A DNA stretch of 64,000 nucleotides from Burkholderia cepacia GG4 (GTDB lineage: Bacteria; Pseudomonadota; Gammaproteobacteria; Burkholderiales; Burkholderiaceae): positions 1,984,001-2,048,000 of the forward strand of contig NC_018514.1 in the NCBI RefSeq assembly GCF_000292915.1, given 5' to 3'. Each line of letters opens with the position of its first letter. The stretch's first letter is position 1. This document shows, in pieces, positions 1 to 9,040 of this stretch. The position numbers were made by a program, and so were the translations under genes. The notes beneath the pieces were generated by a model. It had not been told where the DNA came from. It did no database searches and saw nothing but the letters and a program-made list of their open reading frames with translations.

Positions 1-1020
1 ACCACCATGGTCGCCGTCGGCACGACGATCTCCGCGTCATGGATTCTCGCCGCCAATTCGTGGATGCATACGCCCGACGGCGTGACCTTCGATGCCACCG
101 CCCACGCATTCCACGTCGTCGACCGCTGGCGCGTCATCTTCAACCCGTCGTACCTGGTCCGGCTGCCGCACATGCTGCTCGCCGCCTACCTGTCGGCTTC
201 GTTCTTCATCGCAGGCGTGGGCGCGTGCTATTTGCTCCGACGCACGCATGTCGCATTCGCGAAACGCACGCTGTCGATGGGGCTCGGCTTCGCCAGCATC
301 GCGATCGCGCTGCAGCTGCCGCTGGGTGATTCGGTCGGCTTTCGCATGTTCGACTACCAGCCCGCGAAGTTCCAGGCCATGGAGGGCTACTGGCAACCGA
401 CGAAAAGCGCACCCTATCTTCTGTTCATTACGCCGCATCAGCAGCAGACACGAAACGGAACACAGGTCGGCATCCCCTATCTCGGCAGCCTGATCGTCAC
501 GCGCTCGATCCACGGCACGGTTCCCGGGCTGAGCGCGACGCCGGCCGCGAACCGGCCACCGATGGCGCCGGTGTTCTATGCGTTCCGGGTCATGTTCCTG
601 CTCGGCCTGCTGATGTTCGCCATTGCGTCGATCAGCCTGTGGCTTCGCTTCAGGGGCACGCTGTTCTCGACCCGATGGTTCCTGCAGGTCGTCCGGACGA
701 TGATGCCGGTCGGCTTCATCGCGACGATCGCAGGCTGGTACACATCGGAAATCGGCCGTCAGCCGTGGGTCGTGTACGGCTATTTGCGTACCGCGGACGC
801 CGTGTCGCGCGTCCCGGCCCCGCATATCCTGTTCTCGACCGTGCTGTTTGCCGTCACCTATGCGCTGTTCCTGGCCGCGTTCGTTGGCATCACCGCACGC
901 GTGATACGGCGCGGCCCGGACGCGGCCGCTCACGCGTCGCCGTACGCCGCTTCGCTCAAGCCCGTCCTGATGCCCGACGCCGCCGCTGCCGCCGACACCC
1001 GGGCCGGAGAAAAATCGTGA
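1..1020 (+). CDS. cioA: Cytochrome bd-type quinol oxidase subunit I, C-terminal part (cyanide-insensitive type)
   Basis: The reading frame is open at the left edge, so only the last ~339 residues are present; full subunits I are about 450-530 residues. It carries the quinol-oxidase signature GWYTSEIGRQPW (near base 740), which marks the helix after the quinol-binding Q loop, and several transmembrane segments. The Q loop appears short, as in the CioA branch. The subunit carries the hemes and oxidises ubiquinol at the inner membrane while reducing oxygen. Subunit II overlaps its stop codon by 4 bases. The family is certain; cio rather than cyd is inferred. Confidence 0.93.
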   Translation, partial: TTMVAVGTTISASWILAANSWMHTPDGVTFDATAHAFHVVDRWRVIFNPSYLVRLPHMLLAAYLSASFFIAGVGACYLLRRTHVAFAKRTLSMGLGFASIAIALQLPLGDSVGFRMFDYQPAKFQAMEGYWQPTKSAPYLLFITPHQQQTRNGTQVGIPYLGSLIVTRSIHGTVPGLSATPAANRPPMAPVFYAFRVMFLLGLLMFAIASISLWLRFRGTLFSTRWFLQVVRTMMPVGFIATIAGWYTSEIGRQPWVVYGYLRTADAVSRVPAPHILFSTVLFAVTYALFLAAFVGITARVIRRGPDAAAHASPYAASLKPVLMPDAAAAADTRAGEKS

Positions 1021-2009
1021 ATACCGCCCTCAGCCACGTATGCATCCTCATCGCGATCTTTGCGATCGTGATGTACGTACTGCTGGACGGCTTCGACCTG
1101 GGTGTCGGCATCCTGCTGCTGTCCTCGCGACACGGACCGGAACGCGACGCGCTGGTCGACAGCATCGCGCCCGTCTGGGACGGTAACGAAACGTGGCTGA
1201 TTCTGGCCGCGATCGTATTGTTCGGCGCATTTCCACTCGCCTATTCGATCCTCGTACCGGCGTTCTATCTGCCGTTCATGGTGATTCTGGTGTCGCTCGC
1301 GTTTCGCGGTGTGGCGATCGAGTTCCGGGTGCATACGCCGTTTCCGCGCTTCTGGGACGGCGCGTTCAGTATCGGGTCGACGCTCGCCGCATTCGCGCAG
1401 GGTCTGGTTGCGGGTGCGCTGCTGTCCGGGGACATCGCCGTGGCAGACGGGCGATTTTCCGGCAGCACGCTGGACGTGTTCACCGGCTTCAACGTGCTGA
1501 CCGGCCTGACCGCCATTGCGGCGTATGCCAGCCTGGGCGCCGCATGGCTCCGCTGGAAGACCCGCGCGGCGCTGCAGCACGCCCGGCTGCCCACGTTGCG
1601 CATTGCGATGCTCGCGTTCCTGCTGCTCGCCATCGCCTCCTGCTGCGCGGCCGGAACGCTGCCGGCCGTGGCCGCCATGTGGCATGCCCGTCCCGCCCTC
1701 ATGGGCATGCTCGGTACGCTCGGCGCCGGACTGTGGATCGCTGCCTTCCGTGCGTCGTACACGGCGTCGGACCTGCGCCCCCTGCTTTGCAACCTGGCGG
1801 CCGTCGCCATGCTGCTGATCGGCTTGATCGCGATCCTCTGGCCTTACGTGGTGCCGTTCAGTCTCGCATTCGGCGCTGCCGCGGCGGAACCCGGAAGCCA
1901 GCTCATGGTGGCCGCCGGCGCGCTGGTCATCCTGCCCGTGATCCTCGGCTACAACGCATTCGCCTACTGGGTATTCCGCGGCAAGGTCGACGCGCCCGGA
2001 GGAGAGTGA
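1017..2009 (+). CDS. cioB: Cytochrome bd-type quinol oxidase subunit II
   Basis: 330 residues starting at a GTG that overlaps the cioA stop (GTGA), the usual translationally coupled arrangement. The N-terminus has the family pattern [12 protein letters not shown], followed by [11 protein letters not shown], and the chain has about eight to nine hydrophobic helices. Subunit II pairs with subunit I in the inner membrane and is needed for a stable heme-containing oxidase. A longer open frame runs upstream inside cioA, but the GTG at the overlap begins exactly where homology to the family begins. Confidence 0.95.
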   Translation: MNTALSHVCILIAIFAIVMYVLLDGFDLGVGILLLSSRHGPERDALVDSIAPVWDGNETWLILAAIVLFGAFPLAYSILVPAFYLPFMVILVSLAFRGVAIEFRVHTPFPRFWDGAFSIGSTLAAFAQGLVAGALLSGDIAVADGRFSGSTLDVFTGFNVLTGLTAIAAYASLGAAWLRWKTRAALQHARLPTLRIAMLAFLLLAIASCCAAGTLPAVAAMWHARPALMGMLGTLGAGLWIAAFRASYTASDLRPLLCNLAAVAMLLIGLIAILWPYVVPFSLAFGAAAAEPGSQLMVAAGALVILPVILGYNAFAYWVFRGKVDAPGGE

Positions 2010-2012
2010 GCC

Positions 2013-2216
2013 ATGGGCAGCCTGAAGCAGCTCGCCACCGAACTGACGCGACGCTGGATCGCATGGGCAGCGCCTCCGCACGATCCGGCCGCCCCGGGAA
2101 AACTCGCGCGGCAGCGCGCAACGTTCGCGTGTGGCCTGTATGCCGCATCGCTGCTGCTGTTCGCCTTGTTCTGCTGCCTGCTCCACCTGCTTTTCGCCGT
2201 GATTTTTCAACTGTAG
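2013..2216 (+). CDS. Small single-pass membrane protein of the bd oxidase operon
   Basis: 67 residues, starting 3 bases after the cioB stop, with a strong GGAGGAGAG ribosome site lying within the end of cioB. The N-terminal half is polar and basic; residues ~38-65 form one hydrophobic helix rich in Leu, Phe and Cys. Position, size and topology resemble the small accessory subunits (CydX, CydS or DUF2474 type) that stabilise other bd oxidases, but it is longer than CydX (about 37 residues) and I do not recognise the sequence. Role as an accessory subunit is inferred from context. Confidence 0.7.
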   Translation: MGSLKQLATELTRRWIAWAAPPHDPAAPGKLARQRATFACGLYAASLLLFALFCCLLHLLFAVIFQL

Positions 2217-2320
2217 TGCCTGCACGCAACACAGCCATTCGCGCAACCGCGCCAACCCCGGGTCTATCCGCTGCCCGTCCGGGAACGGTACACCGGACCC
2301 GCCCAACCAGGAGTATTGCC

Positions 2321-3001
2321 ATGAGCGCACCTGCCAACTTCAACGGTCAACGCCCCGTCATCGATCCGAACGATACGGCGATGCTGTTGATCGACCATCA
2401 GAGCGGCCTGTTCCAGACCGTGAAGGACATGGAAATGACCGTCCTGCGCAATCACGCGATTGCACTGGCCAAGATGGCCACGCTCTGCAAGATGCCGGTG
2501 ATCACCACGGCGTCGGTTCCGCAAGGCCCGAACGGCCCGTTGATCCCCGAGATCCACGAAAGCGCGCCGCATGCCACCTACGTCGCGCGCAAGGGGCAGA
2601 TCAACGCCTGGGACAATCCCGACTTCGTCGATGCGATCAAGGCGACCGGGCGCAAGACGCTGATCATCGCCGGCACGATCACCAGCGTCTGCATGGCGTT
2701 CCCGGCGATCTCGGCCGTCCACGAAGGCTACAAGGTGTTTGCCGTGGTCGACGCGTCGGGCACCTACTCGAAAATGGCGCAGGAAATCACGCTCGCTCGC
2801 GTGGTGCAGGCCGGCGTGGTTCCGATCGACACCGCCGCGGTGGCCTCCGAACTGCAGCAGACCTGGCATCGCCCCGACGCGCAGCAATGGGCCGAGGTCT
2901 ACGGGATGATCTTCCCTCCGTACCGCCTGCTGATCGAGAGCTACCTGAAGGCCCAGGAAGTCGTGAAGAACAACGAGCAGCTCGACTCGGAACGCGCATA
3001 A
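2321..3001 (+). CDS. Isochorismatase-family cysteine hydrolase (YcaC-like)
   Basis: 226 residues. The cysteine-hydrolase triad is visible: Asp25 in LLIDHQSGL, Lys91 in ARKGQINAW and Cys124 in [11 protein letters not shown]. Overall pattern and C-terminal extension match YcaC-like hydrolases, whose substrate is generally unknown. A longer in-frame extension runs upstream through cioB, but the ATG at 2321 has a GGAG ribosome site 7 bases ahead and starts the homologous region. It sits 104 bases after the oxidase operon and is followed by a hairpin terminator, so it may be read with that operon or alone. The substrate cannot be told from sequence. Confidence 0.9.
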   Translation: MSAPANFNGQRPVIDPNDTAMLLIDHQSGLFQTVKDMEMTVLRNHAIALAKMATLCKMPVITTASVPQGPNGPLIPEIHESAPHATYVARKGQINAWDNPDFVDAIKATGRKTLIIAGTITSVCMAFPAISAVHEGYKVFAVVDASGTYSKMAQEITLARVVQAGVVPIDTAAVASELQQTWHRPDAQQWAEVYGMIFPPYRLLIESYLKAQEVVKNNEQLDSERA

Positions 3002-3012
3002 TCCGTTCGGGC

Positions 3013-3044
3013 GAGCCGGTCCGCGCCAGCGGGCCGGCTCCTTT
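3013..3044 (+). terminator. Hairpin terminator after the isochorismatase-family gene
   Basis: GAGCCGG (3013-3019) pairs perfectly with CCGGCTC (3034-3040), with a 14-base loop that may pair further, followed by CTTTC. It lies 12 bases past the stop codon. Confidence 0.55.
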
Positions 3045-3096
3045 CGACGCATCCCGATTCATCGGCCGCCCCGCATGCGGCGGCCTCGCCCGAGAC

Positions 3097-3450
3097 TCAC
3101 TCCGGCCGAATCAACAGGTCGTTCCTGACTGCCGTGACGCCGCTCACCGAGCTCGCGACCGCGGTTGCGATTTGAGACTGGGCGCTATCCGTCACTGAGC
3201 CGCGTAACACGACGGCACCGTCGCGCGCGATGACGCCGATATTGGCCGCATTGAGCCCCCTGGCACTGCCGAGCGCGCGAACGACAGCTTTCTGGAGCCG
3301 GCGATTCGCGGTCTTGACCTCCTTCTTGCTGGGCGTAACCGCCTGCGGCGCGAGATCGGACCCGGCCGGATCCGCCTGAGCGTTGACATTCCCCGCAATG
3401 GACAACGCGGTCGCCACGTAGAGCGACAACAGGGCGTGACTGGTTTTCAT
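3097..3450 (-). CDS. Secreted BON-domain protein
   Basis: 117 residues with an N-terminal signal peptide (about 25 residues, ending near NVNAQA). The C-terminal ~70 residues form a BON domain with the typical pattern of a helix followed by a strand such as GAVVLRGSVTD and a closing VRNDLLI. BON domains (OsmY-type) act in the periplasm and are thought to bind membranes or lipids. A longer frame reaches 3732 but overlaps the porin; the start chosen here begins at the signal peptide. Its stop is 95 bases from the convergent hydrolase gene. It follows the porin on the same strand. Confidence 0.85.
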   Translation of the reverse strand: MKTSHALLSLYVATALSIAGNVNAQADPAGSDLAPQAVTPSKKEVKTANRRLQKAVVRALGSARGLNAANIGVIARDGAVVLRGSVTDSAQSQIATAVASSVSGVTAVRNDLLIRPE

Positions 3451-3515
3451 GTGTGATGTTCCGGTTGTGCGGTCCGGTTCCGGTCGAGCCCGGTGCCGGA
3501 CCGCGATCGAGATGA

Positions 3516-4595
3516 TTAGAAAAACTTCCGGATGCCGACCGTACCGCCGAACGTCGTGCCCGCGGGGCCATACAGCGCCCCGATCATCGACAGCCCGGTA
3601 TTCATTGCGCCGTGATTGTTGACCACGCCGCATTGCGCATAGAGCGTCGTGCTCTTCGACAGGAAATAATCGGCGCCGACGGCCGCCATGACGGAATGAT
3701 TGGTCGTATGGTTGCGATCGCTCGTCAGCCACACGCCGCCGTTGATCCCGAGCGTCGGCGATGCGAACCAGTTGATGCCGCCGCCGAACACGGCGCTGTC
3801 GAACGAACCGGCGACCTTGAAGTTGACGAACGATGCCTTTGCGGTGAGCGAGCCGAACTGATAGCCCACCCCGATCATTCGACCGTCGAACTCGACATTG
3901 GTCGGCACCGGCGTGCTCTGCGCAGCGCCCGCGTTGCCGCTGTAGAGCGCGGCATTGACCGTCAATCCGCCGCGCTGGTAACGGACGCGCGCGGCATATT
4001 GCTTGCCCGCGCTGAAATCGCCGGGCTTACCGCCGAACGCGAACATGGTACTGACGGTCAAGCCGGCGAACGTCGGGCTCGTATAGCTCACCGCATTCGG
4101 ATTGAAAATGCTGGTGCCCAGCACGGTCCCGACGTAAATGGTCGCCGCGCTGCCGAACAGCGAGAGATCGCGCGGATCGGAATCGTAGACCGCCTGAAAG
4201 AACGGGGAAAACTGCAACCCCATTTTCAGCTCGCCGGCGCTTCCCGACAGCGCAATCCACGATTCGCAGCCGAACAGGTTGCCATTGCAGTGGAACAGGC
4301 TGCCGTTCGTCGCGCTGATGCCGCTCTGCAGACGAAACTTCGCCTTCAATCCGCCGCCGAGATCTTCGATTCCCTGCAGGCCGAACTGCGAATAATAGCG
4401 GCCGCCATCGATCATCGACACCTGGCTTCCATCGTTGAGACCCGTGACGGGATTGCGCGTCTTGTTCGTATAGAGCATCGCCACGTCCACCACGCCGAAT
4501 AGCGTGACACTGCTCTGGGCGTGCGCGGGCGCACACACGGCGGTCGCCATCAGACAGCCGGCAAGTCCCAGCGAAACATGCTTTCTCGCTGACAT
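3516..4595 (-). CDS. Outer-membrane porin of the Burkholderia/Neisseria trimeric type
   Basis: 359 residues. A signal peptide ends at AHA before QSSVTLFGVVDVA, the usual start of mature beta-proteobacterial porins. The chain alternates short amphipathic strands and ends in KFF; a C-terminal aromatic residue is the signal for outer-membrane insertion by the BAM complex. Three consecutive ATG codons occur; the last (4595) has GGAG six bases upstream and is chosen, while one at 4607 is also possible. Position next to a catabolic operon suggests a substrate-uptake role, but specificity is not readable. Confidence 0.93.
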   Translation of the reverse strand: MSARKHVSLGLAGCLMATAVCAPAHAQSSVTLFGVVDVAMLYTNKTRNPVTGLNDGSQVSMIDGGRYYSQFGLQGIEDLGGGLKAKFRLQSGISATNGSLFHCNGNLFGCESWIALSGSAGELKMGLQFSPFFQAVYDSDPRDLSLFGSAATIYVGTVLGTSIFNPNAVSYTSPTFAGLTVSTMFAFGGKPGDFSAGKQYAARVRYQRGGLTVNAALYSGNAGAAQSTPVPTNVEFDGRMIGVGYQFGSLTAKASFVNFKVAGSFDSAVFGGGINWFASPTLGINGGVWLTSDRNHTTNHSVMAAVGADYFLSKSTTLYAQCGVVNNHGAMNTGLSMIGALYGPAGTTFGGTVGIRKFF

Positions 4596-4759
4596 CATCA
4601 TCTCCATGCCTTGCCGCGATATAGACGGCAATGATTTGTTATCCTGAATTTATCGAATGGCCGATGGCCCGATCGAACGACATGCTTGATGCAGGCATTC
4701 GTACCGTCCGGATCAACCTGGACGGTTCGGCAACGTCATCCGGTGTCGTGCGATCCGAA

Positions 4760-5209
4760 TCAGTAACGGCGCAGCGGATTCGTCGCGAGCCACGGGTAGC
4801 GCTCCGTATCGCCCCCCGCATAATCCGGATCCAGATAGACGTGACACCGCTGGATCCTGAAGTCGCGAATCTCGAACACGTCGCACCAGCGACCTGCGTG
4901 CGTGACACCTGCCTGCCAGGCCGCACCGTTTTTCAACGTGCCGCTCGACAGCCCCTCGACACACACGAGATCGCCATGCTGAATGACGTTCAGACAGGAA
5001 GTCTCGTGCGAGACACCGGCCAGTATCGTCATCAGATCGCGGAACAACTGACCGATTTCCTCCTTGCCGCGTGCCACGCCCCATTTCGGGAAATACATCT
5101 GCGCGTGGTCGTCGAACAACTCGAGCAGATTTCCGCCATGATCCAGCCGCCTGAAGTACTCCAGTGCGATCGCCTTGCGTTGCTCGTCGTTCATCGTCTT
5201 GATCTCCAT
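4760..5209 (-). CDS. SnoaL-like / NTF2-fold protein
   Basis: 149 residues from an ATG with a GGGAGAAGGGG ribosome site; an extension to 5296 has no such site. The sequence matches the SnoaL/NTF2-like cone fold: an N-terminal helix (EYFRRLDHGGNLLELF), a conserved FPKWGVARGKEEI turn, then beta strands ending in a DFRIQRCHVYLDPDY segment. Family members include ketosteroid-isomerase-like cyclases and small dehydratases, and many have no known substrate. It is the last gene of the minus-strand catabolic series, 258 bases after the NIPSNAP gene, so it may have its own promoter. Confidence 0.75.
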   Translation of the reverse strand: MEIKTMNDEQRKAIALEYFRRLDHGGNLLELFDDHAQMYFPKWGVARGKEEIGQLFRDLMTILAGVSHETSCLNVIQHGDLVCVEGLSSGTLKNGAAWQAGVTHAGRWCDVFEIRDFRIQRCHVYLDPDYAGGDTERYPWLATNPLRRY

Positions 5210-5467
5210 CCCCTTCTCCCTTCGTTGAAAAATTCCGTGCTTTCCGGCAATAACTATGGATTCCTTAAAGATATGAATGAACCTTCTTCCCGGCACAACT
5301 CACTCGGAACGTCACGCGTTCATTGCATGCGGGAACGGCGGCGCATCGACGGAACGGATTGACGGCTTCACCGCGCACCCCGGGCCTGGGTGGGAACAGC
5401 GCACGTCAGGAAAGGGGCGACCGTACCGGCGGATTGCGTGCCGACAATCCGGCGCTGCCGCGATCGA

Positions 5468-6178
5468 TCAGGGCTCGACGAAGATGGGCGACATGTCGGC
5501 CACCGGCGACGGCCGGAGCAGCACATGCGTGACGTCCAGCAGCACCGGTGCGAGTTCATTCAGCAGCGTCTTCCATACGCCGGGCCAGGACCGCACCGCC
5601 TGCTTGACGACCCAGTCGTCCACGCTCGCCAGATGCGTGTAGACGCGCACCCGGTTCAGCGGGCCGACCATCACGTTGAACGCGCCCAGCAAACCGTCGA
5701 CGAACCACGCGTCGTCGGCCACACCCTGTTGCGCGAAGGCCTGCCAGAAGCGCGGCACGCCGCCCGCGCGGAAGGTCAGCGTCGTTTCCGCGACGACCGC
5801 GCGTTGCGCGGACACCGGTATCGGCGCGCCGTGCGCCGGCAGCCAGTCGTTGCCGTTGCCCCACATCGGCGTCGCCCGATCCACGCCGGCCGGCAGAAGA
5901 AATTCGTTTTCCTGGCGCAGGATCATCGAGCGTACTCGCCCGAAGTAGGCCGACAGGTTCGTATCGCCGGACAGACCGCCCAGCCGCGCTTGCCAGTCCG
6001 CGAAGTCGTCGTAGCGATAGAGGCAAACGATCGACTCGGGCATGCCCGCCACCGGCGCGAACGCGCCGATCAGGCGCTGCAGGATCGGGCGCAACCCGTC
6101 GGCACGCAACTGCTGCGCGTCCCAGAAGTCATTCAGCATGCCCGGCTGCAGCGTATAGGTGCGGCGCTCGATCAGCAT
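5468..6178 (-). CDS. NIPSNAP-family protein
   Basis: 236 residues. The start at 6178 (MLIERRTYTLQPG) has GGAG six bases upstream; a GTG four codons earlier is weaker. The N-terminal ERRTYTLQPGML is the hallmark of the NIPSNAP dimeric alpha/beta-barrel domain, and a second, more diverged barrel fills the C-terminal half. The function of bacterial NIPSNAP proteins is mostly unknown, although several sit in catabolic operons. It follows maleylacetate reductase by 39 bases on the same strand and is probably co-transcribed, so an auxiliary role in that pathway is inferred. Confidence 0.8.
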   Translation of the reverse strand: MLIERRTYTLQPGMLNDFWDAQQLRADGLRPILQRLIGAFAPVAGMPESIVCLYRYDDFADWQARLGGLSGDTNLSAYFGRVRSMILRQENEFLLPAGVDRATPMWGNGNDWLPAHGAPIPVSAQRAVVAETTLTFRAGGVPRFWQAFAQQGVADDAWFVDGLLGAFNVMVGPLNRVRVYTHLASVDDWVVKQAVRSWPGVWKTLLNELAPVLLDVTHVLLRPSPVADMSPIFVEP

Positions 6179-6217
6179 CGGTTTCTCCACTTCGCGGCGA
6201 TGACGGCCGCTATCGCG

Positions 6218-7276
6218 TTACAGGGTATCGGCACCTTCATAAGCGCGCTCCAGCAGCGCGCGAATCGCGTGCCGCTCGATCGGGCGTGGATTCGGATAGG
6301 CTTTTTCGACAATCAGGTCGGCCGCACGATCGATGCCGTCCCGCGGCATCCCGATCTCGCGCAGCGAGCGCGGCGCGTCGAGCGAATCGATCAGGCCGCG
6401 CAGCCCCGCGATCGCGTCCGCGGCACCGATCGCACGCCCCACACGCGCGAGCGCGTGCGGGGCGTGGGCCGCGTTATAGCCCAGCGCATACGGCAGGATG
6501 ACGGTGTGGACCTCGGCATGAGGAAGATTGAAGGTCCCGCCGAGCGTGTGGCAAATCTTGTGATGAACGCCCATCTGCACATTGCCGAGCACCGTCCCGC
6601 AAAGCCACGCGCCGTAGAGTGCGTCGCCGCGCGCCTCGACATCGGCAGGCGATGCGTACAGGCGCGGCAGCGCACTCGCGAGCGCACGGATGCCCTCTTC
6701 CGCCATCAGGCTGTAAACCGGGCTGCCATCGTGCGCATACAGCCCCTCGACGGCGTGCGCGATGGCATTCATGCCGCTCGTCACGCTCAGCTTCACCGGC
6801 AGCGTGAGCGTCAGTGCCGGGTCGTACACGACGCACCGCGGCAGCACGCGCCAGTCCTTGCCGGTTTTCTTCACCCCTGCCTCGGTCAGGCCGTAAAGCG
6901 GCGTCATCTCGGAGCCGGCATAGGTCGTCGGCAACGCGATGATCGGCAGATCGGCTTCCAGCGCAATGGCCTTGGCGAGGCCGATGGTCGACCCGCCGCC
7001 CGCCGCGATGCACGCATCGGCACCGGACTCCCGCATCGCCCGCACGGCGTCGCGCGCCACTTCCACGGGGACGTGCATGACCGCCTTGGCCAGCACGCCC
7101 GCGCTGCGCGTTCCGAGTACACGATCGATTCGGCGCCCCAGTTCCGCCTGTTCGGGCGTCGTGATCAGGAGTGCGCGCGCGACACCCAGCGAATCGAGAA
7201 TCGCGGGAAGGGTTTCCAGGCTGCCGCTGCCGAACACGACCCGTCCGCCGTGGCTTTCATGATTGAACGACTGCAT
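6218..7276 (-). CDS. Maleylacetate reductase (iron-type alcohol dehydrogenase family)
   Basis: 352 residues, the standard length. The dinucleotide-binding motif GGGSTIGLAKAIAL and the metal-site region with HAVEGLYA and HHKICHTLGG mark the iron-alcohol-dehydrogenase superfamily; ALPTTYAGSEMTP and overall pattern match maleylacetate reductases. The enzyme reduces maleylacetate to 3-oxoadipate with NAD(P)H in the cytoplasm, the usual step after hydroquinone or hydroxyquinol ring cleavage. It lies downstream of a hydroquinone-dioxygenase-like gene, which supports the assignment. A ribosome site AGGAA precedes the ATG. Confidence 0.92.
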   Translation of the reverse strand: MQSFNHESHGGRVVFGSGSLETLPAILDSLGVARALLITTPEQAELGRRIDRVLGTRSAGVLAKAVMHVPVEVARDAVRAMRESGADACIAAGGGSTIGLAKAIALEADLPIIALPTTYAGSEMTPLYGLTEAGVKKTGKDWRVLPRCVVYDPALTLTLPVKLSVTSGMNAIAHAVEGLYAHDGSPVYSLMAEEGIRALASALPRLYASPADVEARGDALYGAWLCGTVLGNVQMGVHHKICHTLGGTFNLPHAEVHTVILPYALGYNAAHAPHALARVGRAIGAADAIAGLRGLIDSLDAPRSLREIGMPRDGIDRAADLIVEKAYPNPRPIERHAIRALLERAYEGADTL

Positions 7277-7318
7277 GATGTGATTCCTGCTCAGAGGTGG
7301 GTACGACGCGCTGCCGGA

Positions 7319-7954
7319 TCATGTGCCGAGCGCGCGTCTCGCGTATTCGATTTCCGCATCGCGTATGCCGTGCTCGGTCGCCGGATCGACGTGCAGTACG
7401 ACGGCAGCGCCGGCCGCATCGAACCATGCCGCCGACCGGCGGACGTCCTCCGCCGGGACGTGGGGATCGTGCTCCCAGGTGGAAAACAGCACCGGCATGC
7501 CGGAAAAATCGCGTGCGTCCGGCGCGCGCTGCAGGTCGGGCGGCCCGATCAACGCGCCGGTGAAGGACACCAGCGCGCGGTACCGCCGCCGGCTGCGCCA
7601 CACGAACTCGCTGCACAGGCAGGCACCTTGCGAAAACCCCATCAGCACCTGCGATGCGTACGGGATGCCCTGCAGCCGCAGCCGCTCCGACAGCGCTTCC
7701 AGACACGCGAGCGCGTCGGACAGACGCGGTTCGTTCAGTTCGACGGGAGCGAGAAAGCGCTCCGGATACCACGAGGCCCCGTCTGCCATCGGCGCCCGCC
7801 ACGCAAGATCCGGCCGGCCGAAACGGCGCACGACGTGGTCGTGCATCCAGCCCGGCGACTGGCCGCGCCCGTGCACGAGAATCACCGCGGTCGCGGCACG
7901 ATCGACCGACTCGCCATAGTCGGCCACCGGCTGTTCGAGATGCGCATTCGTCAT
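7319..7954 (-). CDS. Alpha/beta hydrolase, phospholipase/carboxylesterase type (MhqD-like)
   Basis: 211 residues. Motifs seen: the oxyanion-loop VILVHGRGQSP, the nucleophile elbow GFSQGA, Asp in the STWEHDPHVP strand and His in ATEHGI, together a full Ser-Asp-His triad. Size and motifs match the carboxylesterase/phospholipase family that includes Bacillus MhqD, which is co-regulated with the MhqO dioxygenase in quinone stress. Here it lies 62 bases after an MhqO/LinE-like gene, reproducing that pairing. It may hydrolyse a ring-cleavage product; that is inference. A longer in-frame extension into the dioxygenase is not used. Confidence 0.85.
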   Translation of the reverse strand: MTNAHLEQPVADYGESVDRAATAVILVHGRGQSPGWMHDHVVRRFGRPDLAWRAPMADGASWYPERFLAPVELNEPRLSDALACLEALSERLRLQGIPYASQVLMGFSQGACLCSEFVWRSRRRYRALVSFTGALIGPPDLQRAPDARDFSGMPVLFSTWEHDPHVPAEDVRRSAAWFDAAGAAVVLHVDPATEHGIRDAEIEYARRALGT

Positions 7955-8016
7955 GAGATCGACACTTCCAGACAATCGCAGCGGGTGCCGCGTACGCCAC
8001 CCGACCTGCTCGCGTT

Positions 8017-8976
8017 TCAATAATTGAGGGCTTCGAGCGATTCGAGGATCACCGCGCGCTGGCTTTCGAACTGCGGCGCAAGCTGCACCGTCTGCCCCAT
8101 CTGTTCGTACGATTCGTCGATCAGGAACGCATCCGGCTTCGAAACGGTCGCCTCGAACATCGCGCCGCTCGGGGTGCGAACGTAGATCGATTCGAAGTAA
8201 CCGCGGTCCTTGCGCTCCGACGTGTCGGTAAAGCCCAGGCCTTCGAGGTTGGCCTTGACCCGATCCTGCACCGAGCGGTCGGCAACCTGGAACGCGCAGT
8301 GATGCACGATCCCCTCGCCGTAGGTCCAGCTCGCCTGCGGCATGTCCGGCTCCAGCGCGTAATCGACGAACTTGCCGGAGCCGCCGTCGCCGAACGCATA
8401 GCGCGAGAACTTGCCGTCCTTCTCGACCTCGTGCGCCGACCAGCCCTGCTGCATGAATTCCTGGGAAGCCTCCATGTCGCGCACGTTCACGCCAATCGTG
8501 TGCAGACCGCGGATCGCCAGCTCGGCCGGCACTTCGCCGTTCGAATAGGGCTTGCGCGCGTCGTCGGCAATGCCGATCAGCTCGTACGGGATGCCGCACG
8601 GATGGGAAAACGACAGGACCTGCTCGCCGAAACGTTCCGACCGGCGAACGTCGAACCCGTGCGCGGCAAGCCGTCGTTCCCAGAACGGGATCGCCGATTC
8701 GGGAACCGACAGCGCCAGGCCGCCGATCTGCCCGGCACCGCGATGGCCCTTGCGCCCGAAGTGCGCCACCGGAAAACAGGTGATCAGCGTGCTTTCCTCG
8801 CCGAGATCGTTGCCGTAGTAGAGGTGATAGAACGGCGCCATACCGTCGTAGATGAGCGTCTTCTTCACGCTTTTCAGCGACAGCACCTTCGTATGGAAGT
8901 CATAGTCCTGCTGAGCGGTACCGACGCACAGCGTGATGTGATGGTGGCGCATGATCGCCTGGTTGATCTGGGTCAT
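8017..8976 (-). CDS. Ring-cleaving dioxygenase of the VOC family (MhqO / LinE / PcpA-like)
   Basis: 319 residues with two vicinal-oxygen-chelate modules. Metal-ligand candidates are seen in the expected places: His in MRHHHITL at the N-terminus, His in GIVHHCAFQV and Glu in SGAMFEAT in the C-terminal module. The family comprises hydroquinone 1,2-dioxygenases (PcpA, LinE) and the Bacillus MhqO proteins. Cleavage of a hydroquinone would give a semialdehyde or acyl halide leading to maleylacetate, whose reductase is encoded two genes downstream. The start at 8976 has GGAG six bases upstream; the alternative at 8991 overlaps that site. Confidence 0.9.
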   Translation of the reverse strand: MTQINQAIMRHHHITLCVGTAQQDYDFHTKVLSLKSVKKTLIYDGMAPFYHLYYGNDLGEESTLITCFPVAHFGRKGHRGAGQIGGLALSVPESAIPFWERRLAAHGFDVRRSERFGEQVLSFSHPCGIPYELIGIADDARKPYSNGEVPAELAIRGLHTIGVNVRDMEASQEFMQQGWSAHEVEKDGKFSRYAFGDGGSGKFVDYALEPDMPQASWTYGEGIVHHCAFQVADRSVQDRVKANLEGLGFTDTSERKDRGYFESIYVRTPSGAMFEATVSKPDAFLIDESYEQMGQTVQLAPQFESQRAVILESLEALNY

Positions 8977-9040
8977 GTTTGTCTCCTTCATGGAATCGAA
9001 TGCGATACGAATACACAGCGGACCGGCACCTGCCGACGCA

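Noticed and set aside
5390..8023. An 877-codon plus-strand frame
   Set aside because: It is antisense to NIPSNAP, maleylacetate reductase and the MhqD-like esterase, all of which have clear motifs on the minus strand.
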